From positions 1-64,000 of the forward strand of contig JAEEHV010000042.1 of NCBI GenBank assembly GCA_016280955.1: a stretch of DNA of 64,000 nucleotides. Direction: 5' to 3'. The translations under genes and the position numbers were made by a program. Under the pieces are notes generated by a model. It was not told the DNA's origin and did not search any database. It saw nothing but the letters and a program-made list of their open reading frames with translations. This stretch comes from Candidatus Gastranaerophilales bacterium (GTDB lineage Bacteria; Cyanobacteriota; Vampirovibrionia; Gastranaerophilales; Gastranaerophilaceae). Positions 54,968 to 63,389 of this stretch are shown here, in pieces (position 1 is the first letter of the stretch; every line of letters begins with the position of its first letter).

Positions 54968-56803
54968 ATGGTATCTTACGGGTATTTTCCATACACACCT
55001 GCTGCTTTTCTGCCGACATTCGGAGCAGTACAAGCTAAACAAGACAAAACCGCTGAATCAGGAAGCGGTAAAGAAACTTATGAAGAAAAACAAAAAAAAC
55101 TTGCAGAGAGGGTTAAAAGTGATCAGGAAGCTGCTTTAAAAAAACTTAGATTAGATACTTTAAAAGCAGAAAATAAAGAACTTGCGGATACAATAAGAAC
55201 AGCGGTTGAAAATGCAGAGAAAGAAACAAAAGCTTTTAAAAAGAAAATAAAAAAAGACGGCAGTGCCGTTCAGGATACAGGGGCTAAAGGTATAGTAAGA
55301 TGGGGAGCAAATGCATGGTCAATGCTCAAAAACACATGGCAAAGTTTAAAAGGCTATGACAAAAACGGGAAATGGAGTGCAGAAAGACTATTTTGGAATG
55401 CTGTCGGTGTCGCAGCCGGCATAGGAATCTGCTGCATACCCGGCGGTGCGTTTGCTCTGGCTGCACTGGGTGCAGGAGGTGCTATTATTGGCGGTATTGA
55501 AGCTTATAATGAATTAGATTCAGCCGAAAAAACTCATAACCAGCAAAAGATTGATGAAGCACAACAAAAAATGTGTTCAAACATTCTAATTGGTGTGACT
55601 TCTGTCTTTGGTTCCGGTGTTATAGGCAGATTATTCAGAACTTCTTCAAAAACCGCCGAATTTGCATCTGTGACTGCATCCAAATCAAATTGGACAATGA
55701 AACCGATAGAGTGGATTTCAAACTTCGGTAAAGATGCAACCGTAAATGCTTGGCGTTCAGCTAAACAAGCAGTAAATGATGCTAATAAAAACGGCTGGGC
55801 TGCCGCTACTAAAGCAAACTTTAAAGACATGACAACAGGCTCATTCAGTTGGGGAAAAACAAAATTTGATGCAAGGGTTGCAAAACAAAAGGAAACTATT
55901 ATATCAAAATTACAGGAAGTAGAACAAAAACTTGCAGCAGAAACCGATGCAGGCAAGAAAGCATTATTAATGGAGGAAAAGAAGTTCCTTAATGCAAATC
56001 TGAAAGAATATAACTCTATTGGCACAAAAGTTAAAACAAAAGAAAACTATGATAAACTGGCAAAGGATAATAAGGCTAAATCAAATATGGAGCATGTAAG
56101 AAACGGATATACCAAAGATCCGGCAACAGGAGAGTATAAAGTAAGAAGATCAGTTGTAAAAGAAAGTGATTTTCTTGAGTTCCAACAAAGAATATTGAAG
56201 CAGCAACAGGCTATGGCAAAAGAACTGCAAAACGTAATTAAGGCTAAAGCTGATATGATGAGATGGCGCTCTAACTGGTTTAATCAGAAAAAACATGATG
56301 CTGAAGTTGCGGAATACATCGGAACTGCAACAGGAAAACGTAAAATTTACAAGCCTTCAACCTGGCTGAAGACAAAAAATCAATTGGCAATCGGCGGCAA
56401 AAACCAATCTTATGCTTGTAAAACAATCGGAACATTATTTACAACTTCAGCACTTATGCCTGCAAAAGCTTCATCCGGATGGCTCAATCCAATCTACAGC
56501 GATCCGGAATTTGTAACTATAGCAATGCTGCCGGAACAGGTTCAGGAAATTATTCAAACAAGCCAGCAGTTTATTGAGGCTTATTCGCAGATATTAAATG
56601 CTATGGATTCCGCAAAAACAGAAGAAGAATTTAACGAGGCACTAGGGGCATACAATCAGTTACTTGCAATGCAGCAGAATGCTGCTTCCCAGACTGAAGC
56701 TTCTTCCGATGCTGACGGTCAGGATGCAGAGAACCGGGCTTTGCAGGAGGCAGCACGGCTTGCTGCGGAACAAAATTCACCTCAACAGGAACAAAAAGCA
56801 TAA
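54968..56803 (+). CDS. coiled-coil membrane protein, unknown
   Basis: 611 residues. The N-terminus has PTFGA (16-20), then a long lysine/glutamate-rich coiled coil (about 35-95). A hydrophobic, glycine-rich stretch (about 140-178, FWNAVGVAAGIGICCIP then GGAFALAALGAGGAIIGGIE) could span a membrane twice. A second coiled coil lies at about 300-345 and a third around 395-430. The C-terminus is Gln/Glu/Ala-rich. No family recognised. Its layout (coiled coils around paired hydrophobic helices) resembles proteins exported by specialised secretion systems. GGGAT precedes the ATG; the leader runs from a promoter shared back to back with era. Confidence 0.7.
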   Translation: MVSYGYFPYTPAAFLPTFGAVQAKQDKTAESGSGKETYEEKQKKLAERVKSDQEAALKKLRLDTLKAENKELADTIRTAVENAEKETKAFKKKIKKDGSAVQDTGAKGIVRWGANAWSMLKNTWQSLKGYDKNGKWSAERLFWNAVGVAAGIGICCIPGGAFALAALGAGGAIIGGIEAYNELDSAEKTHNQQKIDEAQQKMCSNILIGVTSVFGSGVIGRLFRTSSKTAEFASVTASKSNWTMKPIEWISNFGKDATVNAWRSAKQAVNDANKNGWAAATKANFKDMTTGSFSWGKTKFDARVAKQKETIISKLQEVEQKLAAETDAGKKALLMEEKKFLNANLKEYNSIGTKVKTKENYDKLAKDNKAKSNMEHVRNGYTKDPATGEYKVRRSVVKESDFLEFQQRILKQQQAMAKELQNVIKAKADMMRWRSNWFNQKKHDAEVAEYIGTATGKRKIYKPSTWLKTKNQLAIGGKNQSYACKTIGTLFTTSALMPAKASSGWLNPIYSDPEFVTIAMLPEQVQEIIQTSQQFIEAYSQILNAMDSAKTEEEFNEALGAYNQLLAMQQNAASQTEASSDADGQDAENRALQEAARLAAEQNSPQQEQKA

Positions 56804-56810
56804 ATTTTTC

Positions 56811-56853
56811 AATAAAAAACTGTCCGCATAATCATAGCGGACAGTTTTTTATT
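56811..56853. terminator. bidirectional terminator, 17-bp stem
   Basis: AATAAAAAACTGTCCGC (56811-56827) is perfectly complementary to 56837-56853 around a 9-nt loop. It serves the coiled-coil gene and the convergent Ycf23-like gene. Confidence 0.92.
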
Positions 56854-56865
56854 AAATATTAAACT

Positions 56866-57618
56866 CTATACAAGTTCTACACTGTACTGTGCATTGCGTT
56901 CAGCAATTTCAACAAGGCTTCTTGATACTGCTACCATTGATATTTCTGAATCAAGTTTGTTTACGCAGGAACCGCAACCGATAGCTGAAGCACCTGCTGC
57001 AAAAGCAAGTGATGCTGTTGTCGGATTTATTCCTGTAGCTGTCATAACAGGCAAATCTATATTTCTTGTAAGTTCGATTGTGTTAGAAATAGTTAATTCA
57101 GCTCTTTCAATAAGACCTCTTACTCCGTTAGAAGGTGATTCATTTGAGAAATGTCCTTCTGTCTGAATTAAATTAACACCTAATAATTCAAGTTCTCTTG
57201 CAAGTTCAACTTGTTCGGATATTTCTAATTCGCCCGGAATTGTTACACAGAAGAATACATCTCCGATAAGTTCTTTTGTTCTTTTTGCCAAATTCAGAAC
57301 TTGTGCGGATGTAAATGTCATTCCTTTTTTGTAGAGTGCATCGAAGTTTCCGAGTTCAACTGCATCAGCACCAAGTGAAACTGCATGTGCAAGTTCTTCC
57401 GGTACAATTGAAGAAACAAAAACAGGCATATCTGTCATTTCTCTTACCATTGTAATAATTTTTTCATCAGCACAGATATCAACTGCACTTGCACCTGAAT
57501 TAGATGCTGCGGTTACAACTTTTTTTACACTTTCAATATCGAAGTTATCAATACCGGCAATAATTTTTACTGCTCTTTTTTCTTCCAAAGCTCTTTTAAA
57601 ACTTTCAATTCTTGACAT
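56866..57618 (-). CDS. DUF561/Ycf23-family protein
   Basis: 250-residue TIM-barrel-like protein of the Ycf23 family, found in cyanobacteria and some plastids; the biochemical role is unknown. Patterns: RAVKIIAGIDNFDIESV (about 14-30), AVDICADE, VFVSSIVPEE, HAVSLGADAVELGNFD, GVNLIQTEGHFS and the final MTATGINPTTASLAFAAGASAIGCGSCVNKLD. A radical-SAM or thiamine-phosphate-like fold is possible. The ATG at 57618 follows AAAGGAG; an in-frame ATG 39 nt upstream has none. It is the best phylogenetic marker in the window. Confidence 0.9.
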   Translation of the reverse strand: MSRIESFKRALEEKRAVKIIAGIDNFDIESVKKVVTAASNSGASAVDICADEKIITMVREMTDMPVFVSSIVPEELAHAVSLGADAVELGNFDALYKKGMTFTSAQVLNLAKRTKELIGDVFFCVTIPGELEISEQVELARELELLGVNLIQTEGHFSNESPSNGVRGLIERAELTISNTIELTRNIDLPVMTATGINPTTASLAFAAGASAIGCGSCVNKLDSEISMVAVSRSLVEIAERNAQYSVELV

Positions 57619-57789
57619 AATTTTCTCCTTTTTTGTGTCGATTGTTGTTGTATTCAACTTTACAGAGAATTATACATTAAAATTATAACTGTTGCAATAT
57701 TTACCGTATCAGTCAGTCCTGTTTAAACATAAAGACGAATTGCATATTTGTTTTAAAGCAGTAATTATAATACGGTACGGAGAAAATTT

Positions 57790-58446
57790 ATGATAAAAAA
57801 ACTTATATTATTTTTTACTGTTATAATTTCGGTTCAGGCTCATGCATTTTCCCTGTCTTCAAAAACACCGTCAGTAATATATCAAAAAATTAATCCCGCA
57901 ATAGTTTCCATAGATACTCATTTGCCGGACGGTATATCATGCGGAACAGGCTGTATTATTGATAAAAGCGGTGTTATTTTAACAAGCGCACATATTTTGG
58001 AGGACGGTAAAGACATTGTGGTTACTATGAGCAACGGTGAAGATTATAAAGCTGATATTCTGAAAAAGTTTGACAGAGGAAAGGATATTGCTTTGCTAAA
58101 AATTGCCGTTCCGTATGAACTTGCAACCGTAAAAATGGGAGATTCCGCCAAGGTAAAAGTCGGTGATTCTGTTTTGGCTATAGGTAATCCGTTCGGGTTT
58201 AACGGTACTTTAACAATGGGTATTGTGTCAAGGATAGATTATTTCAGAAACAGGATTCAGACGGATGCTGCCATTAATCCCGGTTCTTCAGGCGGTCCGC
58301 TTCTGAACAGTCATGGTGAAATAATCGGAATAAATCAGGCTATTTATAATCCTGATAATAATATATCTAATGTCGGGATTGGTTTTGCTACACCGATTAA
58401 CATAATAAAAGAATATATGTCAGAGGATGACAGCGGCGGCATTTAG
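57790..58446 (+). CDS. secreted trypsin-like serine protease (DegP type, no PDZ)
   Basis: 218 residues: signal peptide (1-19, SVQAHA-F) and one S1C protease domain. The triad is H68 in LTSAHILEDG, D99 in RGKDIALLKI and S167 in INPGSSGGPLLNS. HtrA proteins normally carry PDZ domains after this; none is present, as the gene ends soon after the catalytic domain. It probably degrades misfolded envelope proteins. CGGAG precedes the ATG and TATAAT lies at about 57765. Confidence 0.9.
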   Translation: MIKKLILFFTVIISVQAHAFSLSSKTPSVIYQKINPAIVSIDTHLPDGISCGTGCIIDKSGVILTSAHILEDGKDIVVTMSNGEDYKADILKKFDRGKDIALLKIAVPYELATVKMGDSAKVKVGDSVLAIGNPFGFNGTLTMGIVSRIDYFRNRIQTDAAINPGSSGGPLLNSHGEIIGINQAIYNPDNNISNVGIGFATPINIIKEYMSEDDSGGI

Positions 58447-58452
58447 TTAAAC

Positions 58453-58486
58453 TTTACTTTTTAGTCATAACGGTTATAATCATATT
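58453..58486 (+). promoter_or_regulatory. promoter of the 192-residue envelope protein, predicted leaderless
   Basis: -35 TTTACT (58453-58458), 16-nt spacer, -10 TATAAT (58475-58480), 6 nt, then ATG at 58487. Confidence 0.55.
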
Positions 58487-59065
58487 ATGAGAATTTTTTT
58501 ATTATTATTAACATTTTTGATTATGAATACCGCTTTTTCTTCGGATATTCAGCTCAGAGATTATGACGAATTTGATGTTCCTGCAGGAACATTTATAAAT
58601 GTAATATCTGCACAGGAGTTTTCAACCGCATATTGTGAAGAAGGCGATGAACTTGTATTTATTACTACCTCAGATATTTATATGTTTGATAAAACAATAA
58701 TTCCGCAGGGTACAAAACTTATAGGATATATAGATAAAAAAAATGAACCAATCGTAGGAACACATGCTGCAATGAGGGTGTTTATAAATAAAATGTGTTT
58801 GCCTGACGGATATACGGTGCCTATAAAAGCATATATATATACTTCTAATAACAACATTATCGGAGGAGGACTTACACCACCGGAGAAATACAGAAAAGTC
58901 CCCCATTACCAGAGATGGGTAATGTTCAGAGCATATAGTGTTACTCAGTGTGTTCCCGGAGCAACACGAAAAATGGGCGAACATGTAACAATATCTTCCG
59001 GTGCTAATTTAACAGTTGTTCTGACAGCTCCGATTCACATGACACATACAGCAATAAATCAGTAA
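58487..59065 (+). CDS. secreted envelope protein, unknown
   Basis: 192 residues. Signal peptide MRIFLLLLTFLIMNTAFS. The mature part has the beta-rich module also seen at 3308 and 59186: VPAGTFINVI, EGDELVFITTSDIYMFDKTIIPQGTKLIGYID and LPDGYTVPIKAYIYT. A second part carries cysteines (C51, C105, C156 approx.) that may pair in the periplasm. The module has a faint similarity to TrbI/VirB10-like barrels, not enough for a call. No ribosome-binding site; predicted leaderless. Confidence 0.65.
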   Translation: MRIFLLLLTFLIMNTAFSSDIQLRDYDEFDVPAGTFINVISAQEFSTAYCEEGDELVFITTSDIYMFDKTIIPQGTKLIGYIDKKNEPIVGTHAAMRVFINKMCLPDGYTVPIKAYIYTSNNNIIGGGLTPPEKYRKVPHYQRWVMFRAYSVTQCVPGATRKMGEHVTISSGANLTVVLTAPIHMTHTAINQ

Positions 59066-59134
59066 AAACGATTTTGTTATTTATGAACAATGAATTTTTT
59101 ATTTCGTTATTTTAGTATAACAACTCCACATAAA

Positions 59135-59163
59135 TTGACAAAAGTATAATTGATTAATAGAAT
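59135..59163 (+). promoter_or_regulatory. promoter of the 251-residue envelope protein
   Basis: -35 TTGACA (59135-59140), 17-nt spacer, -10 TAGAAT (59158-59163). The leader is about 16 nt and contains the ribosome-binding site AGAGGAG, so this gene is leadered. Confidence 0.75.
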
Positions 59164-59185
59164 AATGTATAAGAGGAGAATATTT

Positions 59186-59941
59186 ATGACAAATTACAAA
59201 AGATTATGTGCGACAGCATTATTGATGTCAATGACAACAATGAGTATGGCATTCGCAGGTTCAAATTATAGTTATACACCGGCACAGCCCGCTGTTAATC
59301 AGAATATGTATAATCAGCAGCCTGTGACATATAACGGTGCAGAGCCGCTTAAAGGCAGTGTAGTTACGGTCCCGGCAGGTACATCTTTCCCTGCAACTCT
59401 GACTTCTGAGTTATCATCAGGTAACACCTCTGTCGGACAGCCTGTTTATATGGTTTTAGGTGAAGATTTCTATTACGGTAACAAATTAATTGCGCCATCC
59501 GGAAGTACTATTACCGGCTCTGTTATAGAAACAAAAGCTGCAAAGCACGGCAGCCTTAACGGAAAATTGTGTGTAAGGTTTACTCAGATTACAACTCCTT
59601 ACGGAACGCAAATTCCGATTTCTGCTGTAATAAAAACAGATGATAATACCGGTGTTTTGACCGGCGGAACAAAAATGGATGTTACTAAAGAGTATGCAAA
59701 AGATTTGGCTGTAGGCAGTGCAGCAGGTGCATTGTCAGGCTTGGTATTCGGTGCTTTAGCTGGTGGTGACAAACTTGGCAGAGGAGTTGCTCTTGGTACG
59801 GCAGTCGGTGCAGGCGGCGGTTTGGTAAAATCAGCAATAGACAAAGGTCAGGATGTCAGCATTCCTGTTAACTCAAAGATAGAACTGCTACTCACTCAGC
59901 CTATTACGGCAACAGCTTCAAACTACAGTTTTGAGAATTAA
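59186..59941 (+). CDS. secreted envelope protein with glycine zipper, unknown
   Basis: 251 residues. Signal peptide (1-24, MAFA-G), then a Gln/Asn/Pro-rich linker (25-50). The beta-rich module follows: VPAGTSFPATLTSELSSGNTSVGQPVYMV and LIAPSGSTITGSVIETK, LCVRFTQI and IPISAVIKT (about 60-155). A hydrophobic glycine-zipper stretch (about 185-225, GSAAGALSGLVFGALAGG) precedes the C-terminal IPVNSKIELLLTQPI. It probably sits in the outer membrane or at the cell wall. The ATG at 59186 has AGAGGAG upstream and begins the signal peptide; an ATG 36 nt earlier does not. Confidence 0.7.
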   Translation: MTNYKRLCATALLMSMTTMSMAFAGSNYSYTPAQPAVNQNMYNQQPVTYNGAEPLKGSVVTVPAGTSFPATLTSELSSGNTSVGQPVYMVLGEDFYYGNKLIAPSGSTITGSVIETKAAKHGSLNGKLCVRFTQITTPYGTQIPISAVIKTDDNTGVLTGGTKMDVTKEYAKDLAVGSAAGALSGLVFGALAGGDKLGRGVALGTAVGAGGGLVKSAIDKGQDVSIPVNSKIELLLTQPITATASNYSFEN

Positions 59942-59948
59942 AAATTTT

Positions 59949-59983
59949 TTCCTCACCCATTCGGATACAAAATGGGTGAGGAA
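59949..59983. other. hairpin after the envelope protein gene
   Basis: CCTCACCCATT (59951-59961) with AATGGGTGAGG (59971-59981). On the plus strand no T run follows; a T run precedes it, so it would be a better terminator on the minus strand, where no gene ends. It may stabilise the 3' end. Confidence 0.5.
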
Positions 59984-60028
59984 TATTAAAAAATATAAAA
60001 TAAGTAAGCAGGATAATTTATTTTGTTT

Positions 60029-60034
60029 TATAAT
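60029..60034 (+). promoter_or_regulatory. candidate -10 box of the tonB operon
   Basis: TATAAT (60029-60034); the expected -35 position has no good hexamer. A leader of about 100 nt follows and can form a hairpin (60070-60102). Confidence 0.4.
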
Positions 60035-60069
60035 GAATATATCCTAAAAAAGAAATCGAGGGGAAGAGG

Positions 60070-60102
60070 AGTAAGTTAAATACGATTAGTATTTGTAACT
60101 CC
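60070..60102 (+). other. structured leader of the tonB operon
   Basis: GGAGT (about 60068) pairs with ACTCC (60098-60102) and AAATAC (60078-60083) with GTATTT (60089-60094). The hairpin lies 37 nt before the GTG start codon of tonB. It may be regulatory; it has no resemblance to a riboswitch class I know. Confidence 0.4.
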
Positions 60103-60139
60103 CTAAAACAGACGGACAAAGATTAGAGAGATATAAATT

Positions 60140-61318
60140 GTGTCAATATTAGAAAGAAAAAGTTTTTTGAGTGAGGATGAAATTGGTAACAGTAAGCAAT
60201 TTACAATACCAAAGCTTGCGATTACAAAACCTGAAGTAATTCCGATAGGCAGGTCGTTTTTAATTTCATTTGCACTTCATCCTGCGGTAGTATTGTTAAT
60301 ATGGTTGATATCAATAGCGCTGGCAATATTGGGAATTCAATTATTTACGTTTCCTAAACCGGATGCAAAAATAAAAAAAGATATTGAATTTGTTCTTGTT
60401 GATAAAGAGGCAATGCCCAGAAATAAGAATACCAAAAATCGTGCCGATATAAATTCAAGAAGCGGCGGAATTAATGATCCCAAGAAAAAAGTTTCAATGC
60501 CGTCACCGGCACCAAAGAAACAATCAAAGCCGTCTGCAGCTGCGAACAGTGCTAATAAGCTGATAAAGAAACAGCAGCAGGCAGCCCAGCAAAAGGCAAA
60601 ACAGAAAGTCGAACAAAAAAAGCAGCAAGCACCGGCAAAATCGCCGCAGCCTTCTGCAACAACAACTCCGTCACCGTCTAAACCGGCACCTGTGACACCA
60701 AGACCGAGTGTAAGACCTGTTACTTCACCAACACCTGTTGTAAAACCGTCATCTCCGTTTAGTATAGCGGCACCTACAGGAGCTGCACCGGGCAAATCAC
60801 TTTCTACCGGTCCTGTCGGCGGAACAAATGCTCCGATAGGCGGTGCAAAAGGCGGTACAGGCTCAGGCTCAACTACCGGCAATATTGGCGGTGCTCCAAG
60901 ACCGTCGTTATCACCTTCATCAGGTCATGGTTCGGGTACGTTAGGACGTTCAGGCGGCGGTACGGGTAACATCGGTAATCCCGGAGGCGGAGGTGGTGCT
61001 CCCGGTATTGATGCTTTGCGTGAGCCGGATTTTGGACCTTATATGAAAGAATTACAGAGAAGAATTAAAATGAATTGGGATCCGCCAAAAGGTAACGAAT
61101 CCAAACGTGTAGTTCTGTTATTCAAGGTTGCGAAAGACGGAAGATTATTGTCTTGCAGAGTAAGCAAGTCATCAGGACTTCCGAGTGCAGACCAGGCAGC
61201 ATTAAAGGCTGTAGAGTTAACTGCTCCGTTCAGACCGTTGCCGGCTGATTTCAAAGGTCAGAGTATTGATATTCAGTTTACTTTTGACTATAACGTATTC
61301 AATGCGTCAAGGTACTAA
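60140..61318 (+). CDS. TonB-like energy transducer
   Basis: 392 residues with a cytosolic N-terminus (1-39), one membrane helix (about 40-68), a very long Pro/Gly/Ser/Lys-rich periplasmic linker (about 100-295) and a C-terminal TonB/TolA domain (about 300-392) with YMKELQRRIKMNWDPPKG and QAALKAVELTAPFRPLP. Such proteins carry proton-motive energy from ExbB-ExbD to outer-membrane receptors. The linker has simple repeats (PSATTTPSPSKPAP and GG-rich runs). GTG start at 60140 after AGAGAG; the coding frame leaves a long antisense open frame that is only a shadow. First gene of the tonB-exbB-exbD-exbD operon. Confidence 0.9.
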   Translation: MSILERKSFLSEDEIGNSKQFTIPKLAITKPEVIPIGRSFLISFALHPAVVLLIWLISIALAILGIQLFTFPKPDAKIKKDIEFVLVDKEAMPRNKNTKNRADINSRSGGINDPKKKVSMPSPAPKKQSKPSAAANSANKLIKKQQQAAQQKAKQKVEQKKQQAPAKSPQPSATTTPSPSKPAPVTPRPSVRPVTSPTPVVKPSSPFSIAAPTGAAPGKSLSTGPVGGTNAPIGGAKGGTGSGSTTGNIGGAPRPSLSPSSGHGSGTLGRSGGGTGNIGNPGGGGGAPGIDALREPDFGPYMKELQRRIKMNWDPPKGNESKRVVLLFKVAKDGRLLSCRVSKSSGLPSADQAALKAVELTAPFRPLPADFKGQSIDIQFTFDYNVFNASRY

Positions 61319-61341
61319 TGAAAAATTAAGGAGAAACTAAT

Positions 61342-61776
61342 ATGAAAAAAGAATTTAAAAATATTATACTCGGAAGCATTTTGCTTTCTCTTGTTATGAC
61401 CGGCAATATGTTCGTATCAAATGCTTTTGCTGAAAATAATGATGCGGTTGCTGCGGCTGCTGCCTATGAGAGAATGGTCAGACAGTACCCGAGCATGGTT
61501 CAGTATAGCGAACAGGCAAAAAGAAAAATTAAAAATAACTGGTATCCGCCGACAGAATCATTTGAACATTCGGCAACAATTTTATTAAATATTGATAAAG
61601 AAGGTAAATTATTAAATTGTTCTTTTATAACACCGTCACCGGATGAAGGGTTTAATGCTTCATTAATTGAGGCTGCAAACAAAGCGAAATTTGCTCCGCT
61701 TCCGAAGGAAATTAAAGAACAAAGTGTAAGTATAAACATGTCATTTGAAATGAAAAGACGTCATGTAACGAAATAA
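61342..61776 (+). CDS. secreted TolA/TonB C-terminal domain protein
   Basis: 144 residues: signal peptide (1-30, SNAFA-E) and one C-terminal domain like the end of the preceding TonB protein. Shared blocks are KRKIKNNWYPPTE against RRIKMNWDPPKG and ANKAKFAPLPKEIKEQSVSINMSFE against VELTAPFRPLPADFKG...IDIQFTF. It lacks the membrane anchor and linker, so it is a free periplasmic paralogue rather than a transducer. It lies 23 nt after tonB, with AAGGAG before the ATG. Confidence 0.85.
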   Translation: MKKEFKNIILGSILLSLVMTGNMFVSNAFAENNDAVAAAAAYERMVRQYPSMVQYSEQAKRKIKNNWYPPTESFEHSATILLNIDKEGKLLNCSFITPSPDEGFNASLIEAANKAKFAPLPKEIKEQSVSINMSFEMKRRHVTK

Positions 61777-61798
61777 TAAATTATAAGGGGAATAAATT

Positions 61799-62449
61799 AT
61801 GGAATTATTATTACATTCAATTCAGTTAGACTGGCCGGTATTATTACCGATTTTTATCTGTTCATTATTGACACTTACGGTAGCAATTGACAGAGCAATG
61901 TTTTACAATGCAAACAAAAGAAATGTTATTGAGTTTATTCAGAGATTAAAGAATGAACTTGGCAGAAATAATCTTATGGGAGCACAAAACCTTGCTATTC
62001 AGTGCGGAGGTATTATTGGTGAAGTTACCGAAGAAGCTGTCAGAATATTGTCTGAACAGAAAAAAGGATTTTCACGTTCATTTGATATTGCATCAGCTCT
62101 TGCTACAAGAAAACTTGAACACAGATTAACAATTTTGGGTACAATAGGCGGTGTTGCACCGTTCTTAGGTTTGTTCGGAACGGTTGTCAGAATTCTTTAT
62201 ACCTTCCAGGATTTGGCATCACAAGGTAATCAGTCTGCAGCAGTCGCTATGGGTATCGGTTCAGCACTTATTGCTACAGCTTTTGGTCTTGGTGTTGCTA
62301 TTGTTGCAGTTGTATGTTACAACTCTTTCCAATCTATAGTAAAGAGATTTGAGGATGATTTCCAGTTAATTAAGTTATTATTCTTGAGTTTTGTAGATTC
62401 TGAAGAAGAAGTGAAAGTAAAATCAGGTTCTTCAACCGTAGCATTATAA
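61799..62449 (+). CDS. exbB: ExbB/TolQ/MotA-family proton channel
   Basis: 216 residues, three membrane helices. The family core is present: KLEHRLTILGTIGGVAPFLGLFGTVVRILYTF (about 104-135) and VAMGIGSALIATAFGLGVAIVAVVCYNSF (about 150-178), with the periplasmic proton-path residues in the last two helices. It forms the ion channel together with the two ExbD proteins that follow. GGGGA precedes the ATG; 22 nt from the previous gene. Confidence 0.93.
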   Translation: MELLLHSIQLDWPVLLPIFICSLLTLTVAIDRAMFYNANKRNVIEFIQRLKNELGRNNLMGAQNLAIQCGGIIGEVTEEAVRILSEQKKGFSRSFDIASALATRKLEHRLTILGTIGGVAPFLGLFGTVVRILYTFQDLASQGNQSAAVAMGIGSALIATAFGLGVAIVAVVCYNSFQSIVKRFEDDFQLIKLLFLSFVDSEEEVKVKSGSSTVAL

Positions 62450-62488
62450 GAATTGTATAGGTAAAAATTGAAAACGGAAAAATAATTT

Positions 62489-62986
62489 ATGGCAATAAAA
62501 TCAGGCAGAAAAGCATTATTTACGGAAATAAATATAACACCGTTGACGGATATATTTTTGGTGTTGTTAATTATAATGATGGTTGTAGCACCGACATTCC
62601 AGTCAATGGATAATTCTATATCCATTCCGGAAGTAAACAGCGGCACTGCAATAGAGCAGGGAAAAGTTACCGTTTCGGTAACAAAAGACGGTTCAGTATA
62701 TGTAGACGGAGTAAAAACCGCATTAGAAAAACTTTCAGCATCTCTGGAATCGTTAAGAGGGGATAATGATAAGGCTGAAGTTGTTGTAAAGGCTGATGAA
62801 AAAGTAAAAAGTTCCATAATATTAGAAATAATGGATGCGGCGCAGGATGCACACTATAAAAAACTTATTGTTGCAGGAGAACCGTTAAATAAAAAAGAAC
62901 AAAAAGAACTTATGGAAAGTTCTGAAGCATTAAACAATGCCTCAACACCGCTTCCGCAGAACAGATACGAAAATTGGAGTGAGTAA
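62489..62986 (+). CDS. exbD: ExbD/TolR-family protein, copy 1
   Basis: 165 residues, one N-terminal helix. The proton-relay Asp is in EINITPLTDIFLVLLI (about 14-29). The periplasmic domain has VTKDGSVYVDG, KAEVVVKADEKV and a C-terminal extension (KKEQKELMESSEAL) not found in copy 2. Ribosome-binding site is weak (ACGGAAAA). Part of the tonB operon. Confidence 0.92.
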   Translation: MAIKSGRKALFTEINITPLTDIFLVLLIIMMVVAPTFQSMDNSISIPEVNSGTAIEQGKVTVSVTKDGSVYVDGVKTALEKLSASLESLRGDNDKAEVVVKADEKVKSSIILEIMDAAQDAHYKKLIVAGEPLNKKEQKELMESSEALNNASTPLPQNRYENWSE

Positions 62987-62990
62987 ATAT

Positions 62991-63368
62991 ATGCGTGATA
63001 GTTTTAATGAGATAAATATTACACCGTTAACAGATATATTCCTGGTTTTATTAATAATAATGATGGTAATAGCTCCAATGCTTGATCAACAGGGTTTGAA
63101 TTTGGCTGTTCCTGAGGTTGTAAAACAAGAGGATATTGTAAAAGATAATAAAATTATGAATTTTGTTGTTACAAATGACAATAAGTATTTATTCGACGGA
63201 ACAGAAGTTGCGGTTGCTGATTTGGAAGATTTTGTACAATCACATGTAAAAGATTATCCTGACGGACTCTTAATTCAGGTAGATGATAATGCGGAACACG
63301 GTGCAGTGGTAAAACTTATGGACAGTGCAAGAAATGTAGGTGTTACAAGTATTTCGTTGTCCAGATAA
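62991..63368 (+). CDS. ExbD/TolR-family protein, copy 2
   Basis: 125 residues. It repeats the first helix of copy 1 almost unchanged (EINITPLTDIFLVLLIIMMV), but the periplasmic part is shorter (FVVTNDNKYLFDG, LLIQVDDNAEHGAVVKLMDSA). The start is ATG 62991 with TTGGAGTGAG upstream; an open frame reaching back to 62937 overlaps copy 1 and is not needed. The two ExbD proteins may form a hetero-oligomer with ExbB. Confidence 0.9.
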   Translation: MRDSFNEINITPLTDIFLVLLIIMMVIAPMLDQQGLNLAVPEVVKQEDIVKDNKIMNFVVTNDNKYLFDGTEVAVADLEDFVQSHVKDYPDGLLIQVDDNAEHGAVVKLMDSARNVGVTSISLSR

Positions 63369-63389
63369 AATTAATTATTGAGGAATTTT

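Noticed and set aside
55534-56025. 163-codon open frame on the minus strand opposite the coiled-coil gene
   Set aside because: The opposite strand of lysine/alanine-rich coiled coil gives phenylalanine/serine-rich frames by chance; no start signals.
60337-60882. 181-codon open frame on the minus strand opposite tonB
   Set aside because: It lies entirely within the Pro/Gly-rich linker of TonB; GC-rich repetitive codons leave the opposite strand open. No ribosome-binding site and no protein-like composition.
62317-62817. 166-codon open frame on the minus strand across exbB and exbD
   Set aside because: Spans two conserved genes of the opposite strand and has no start signals.
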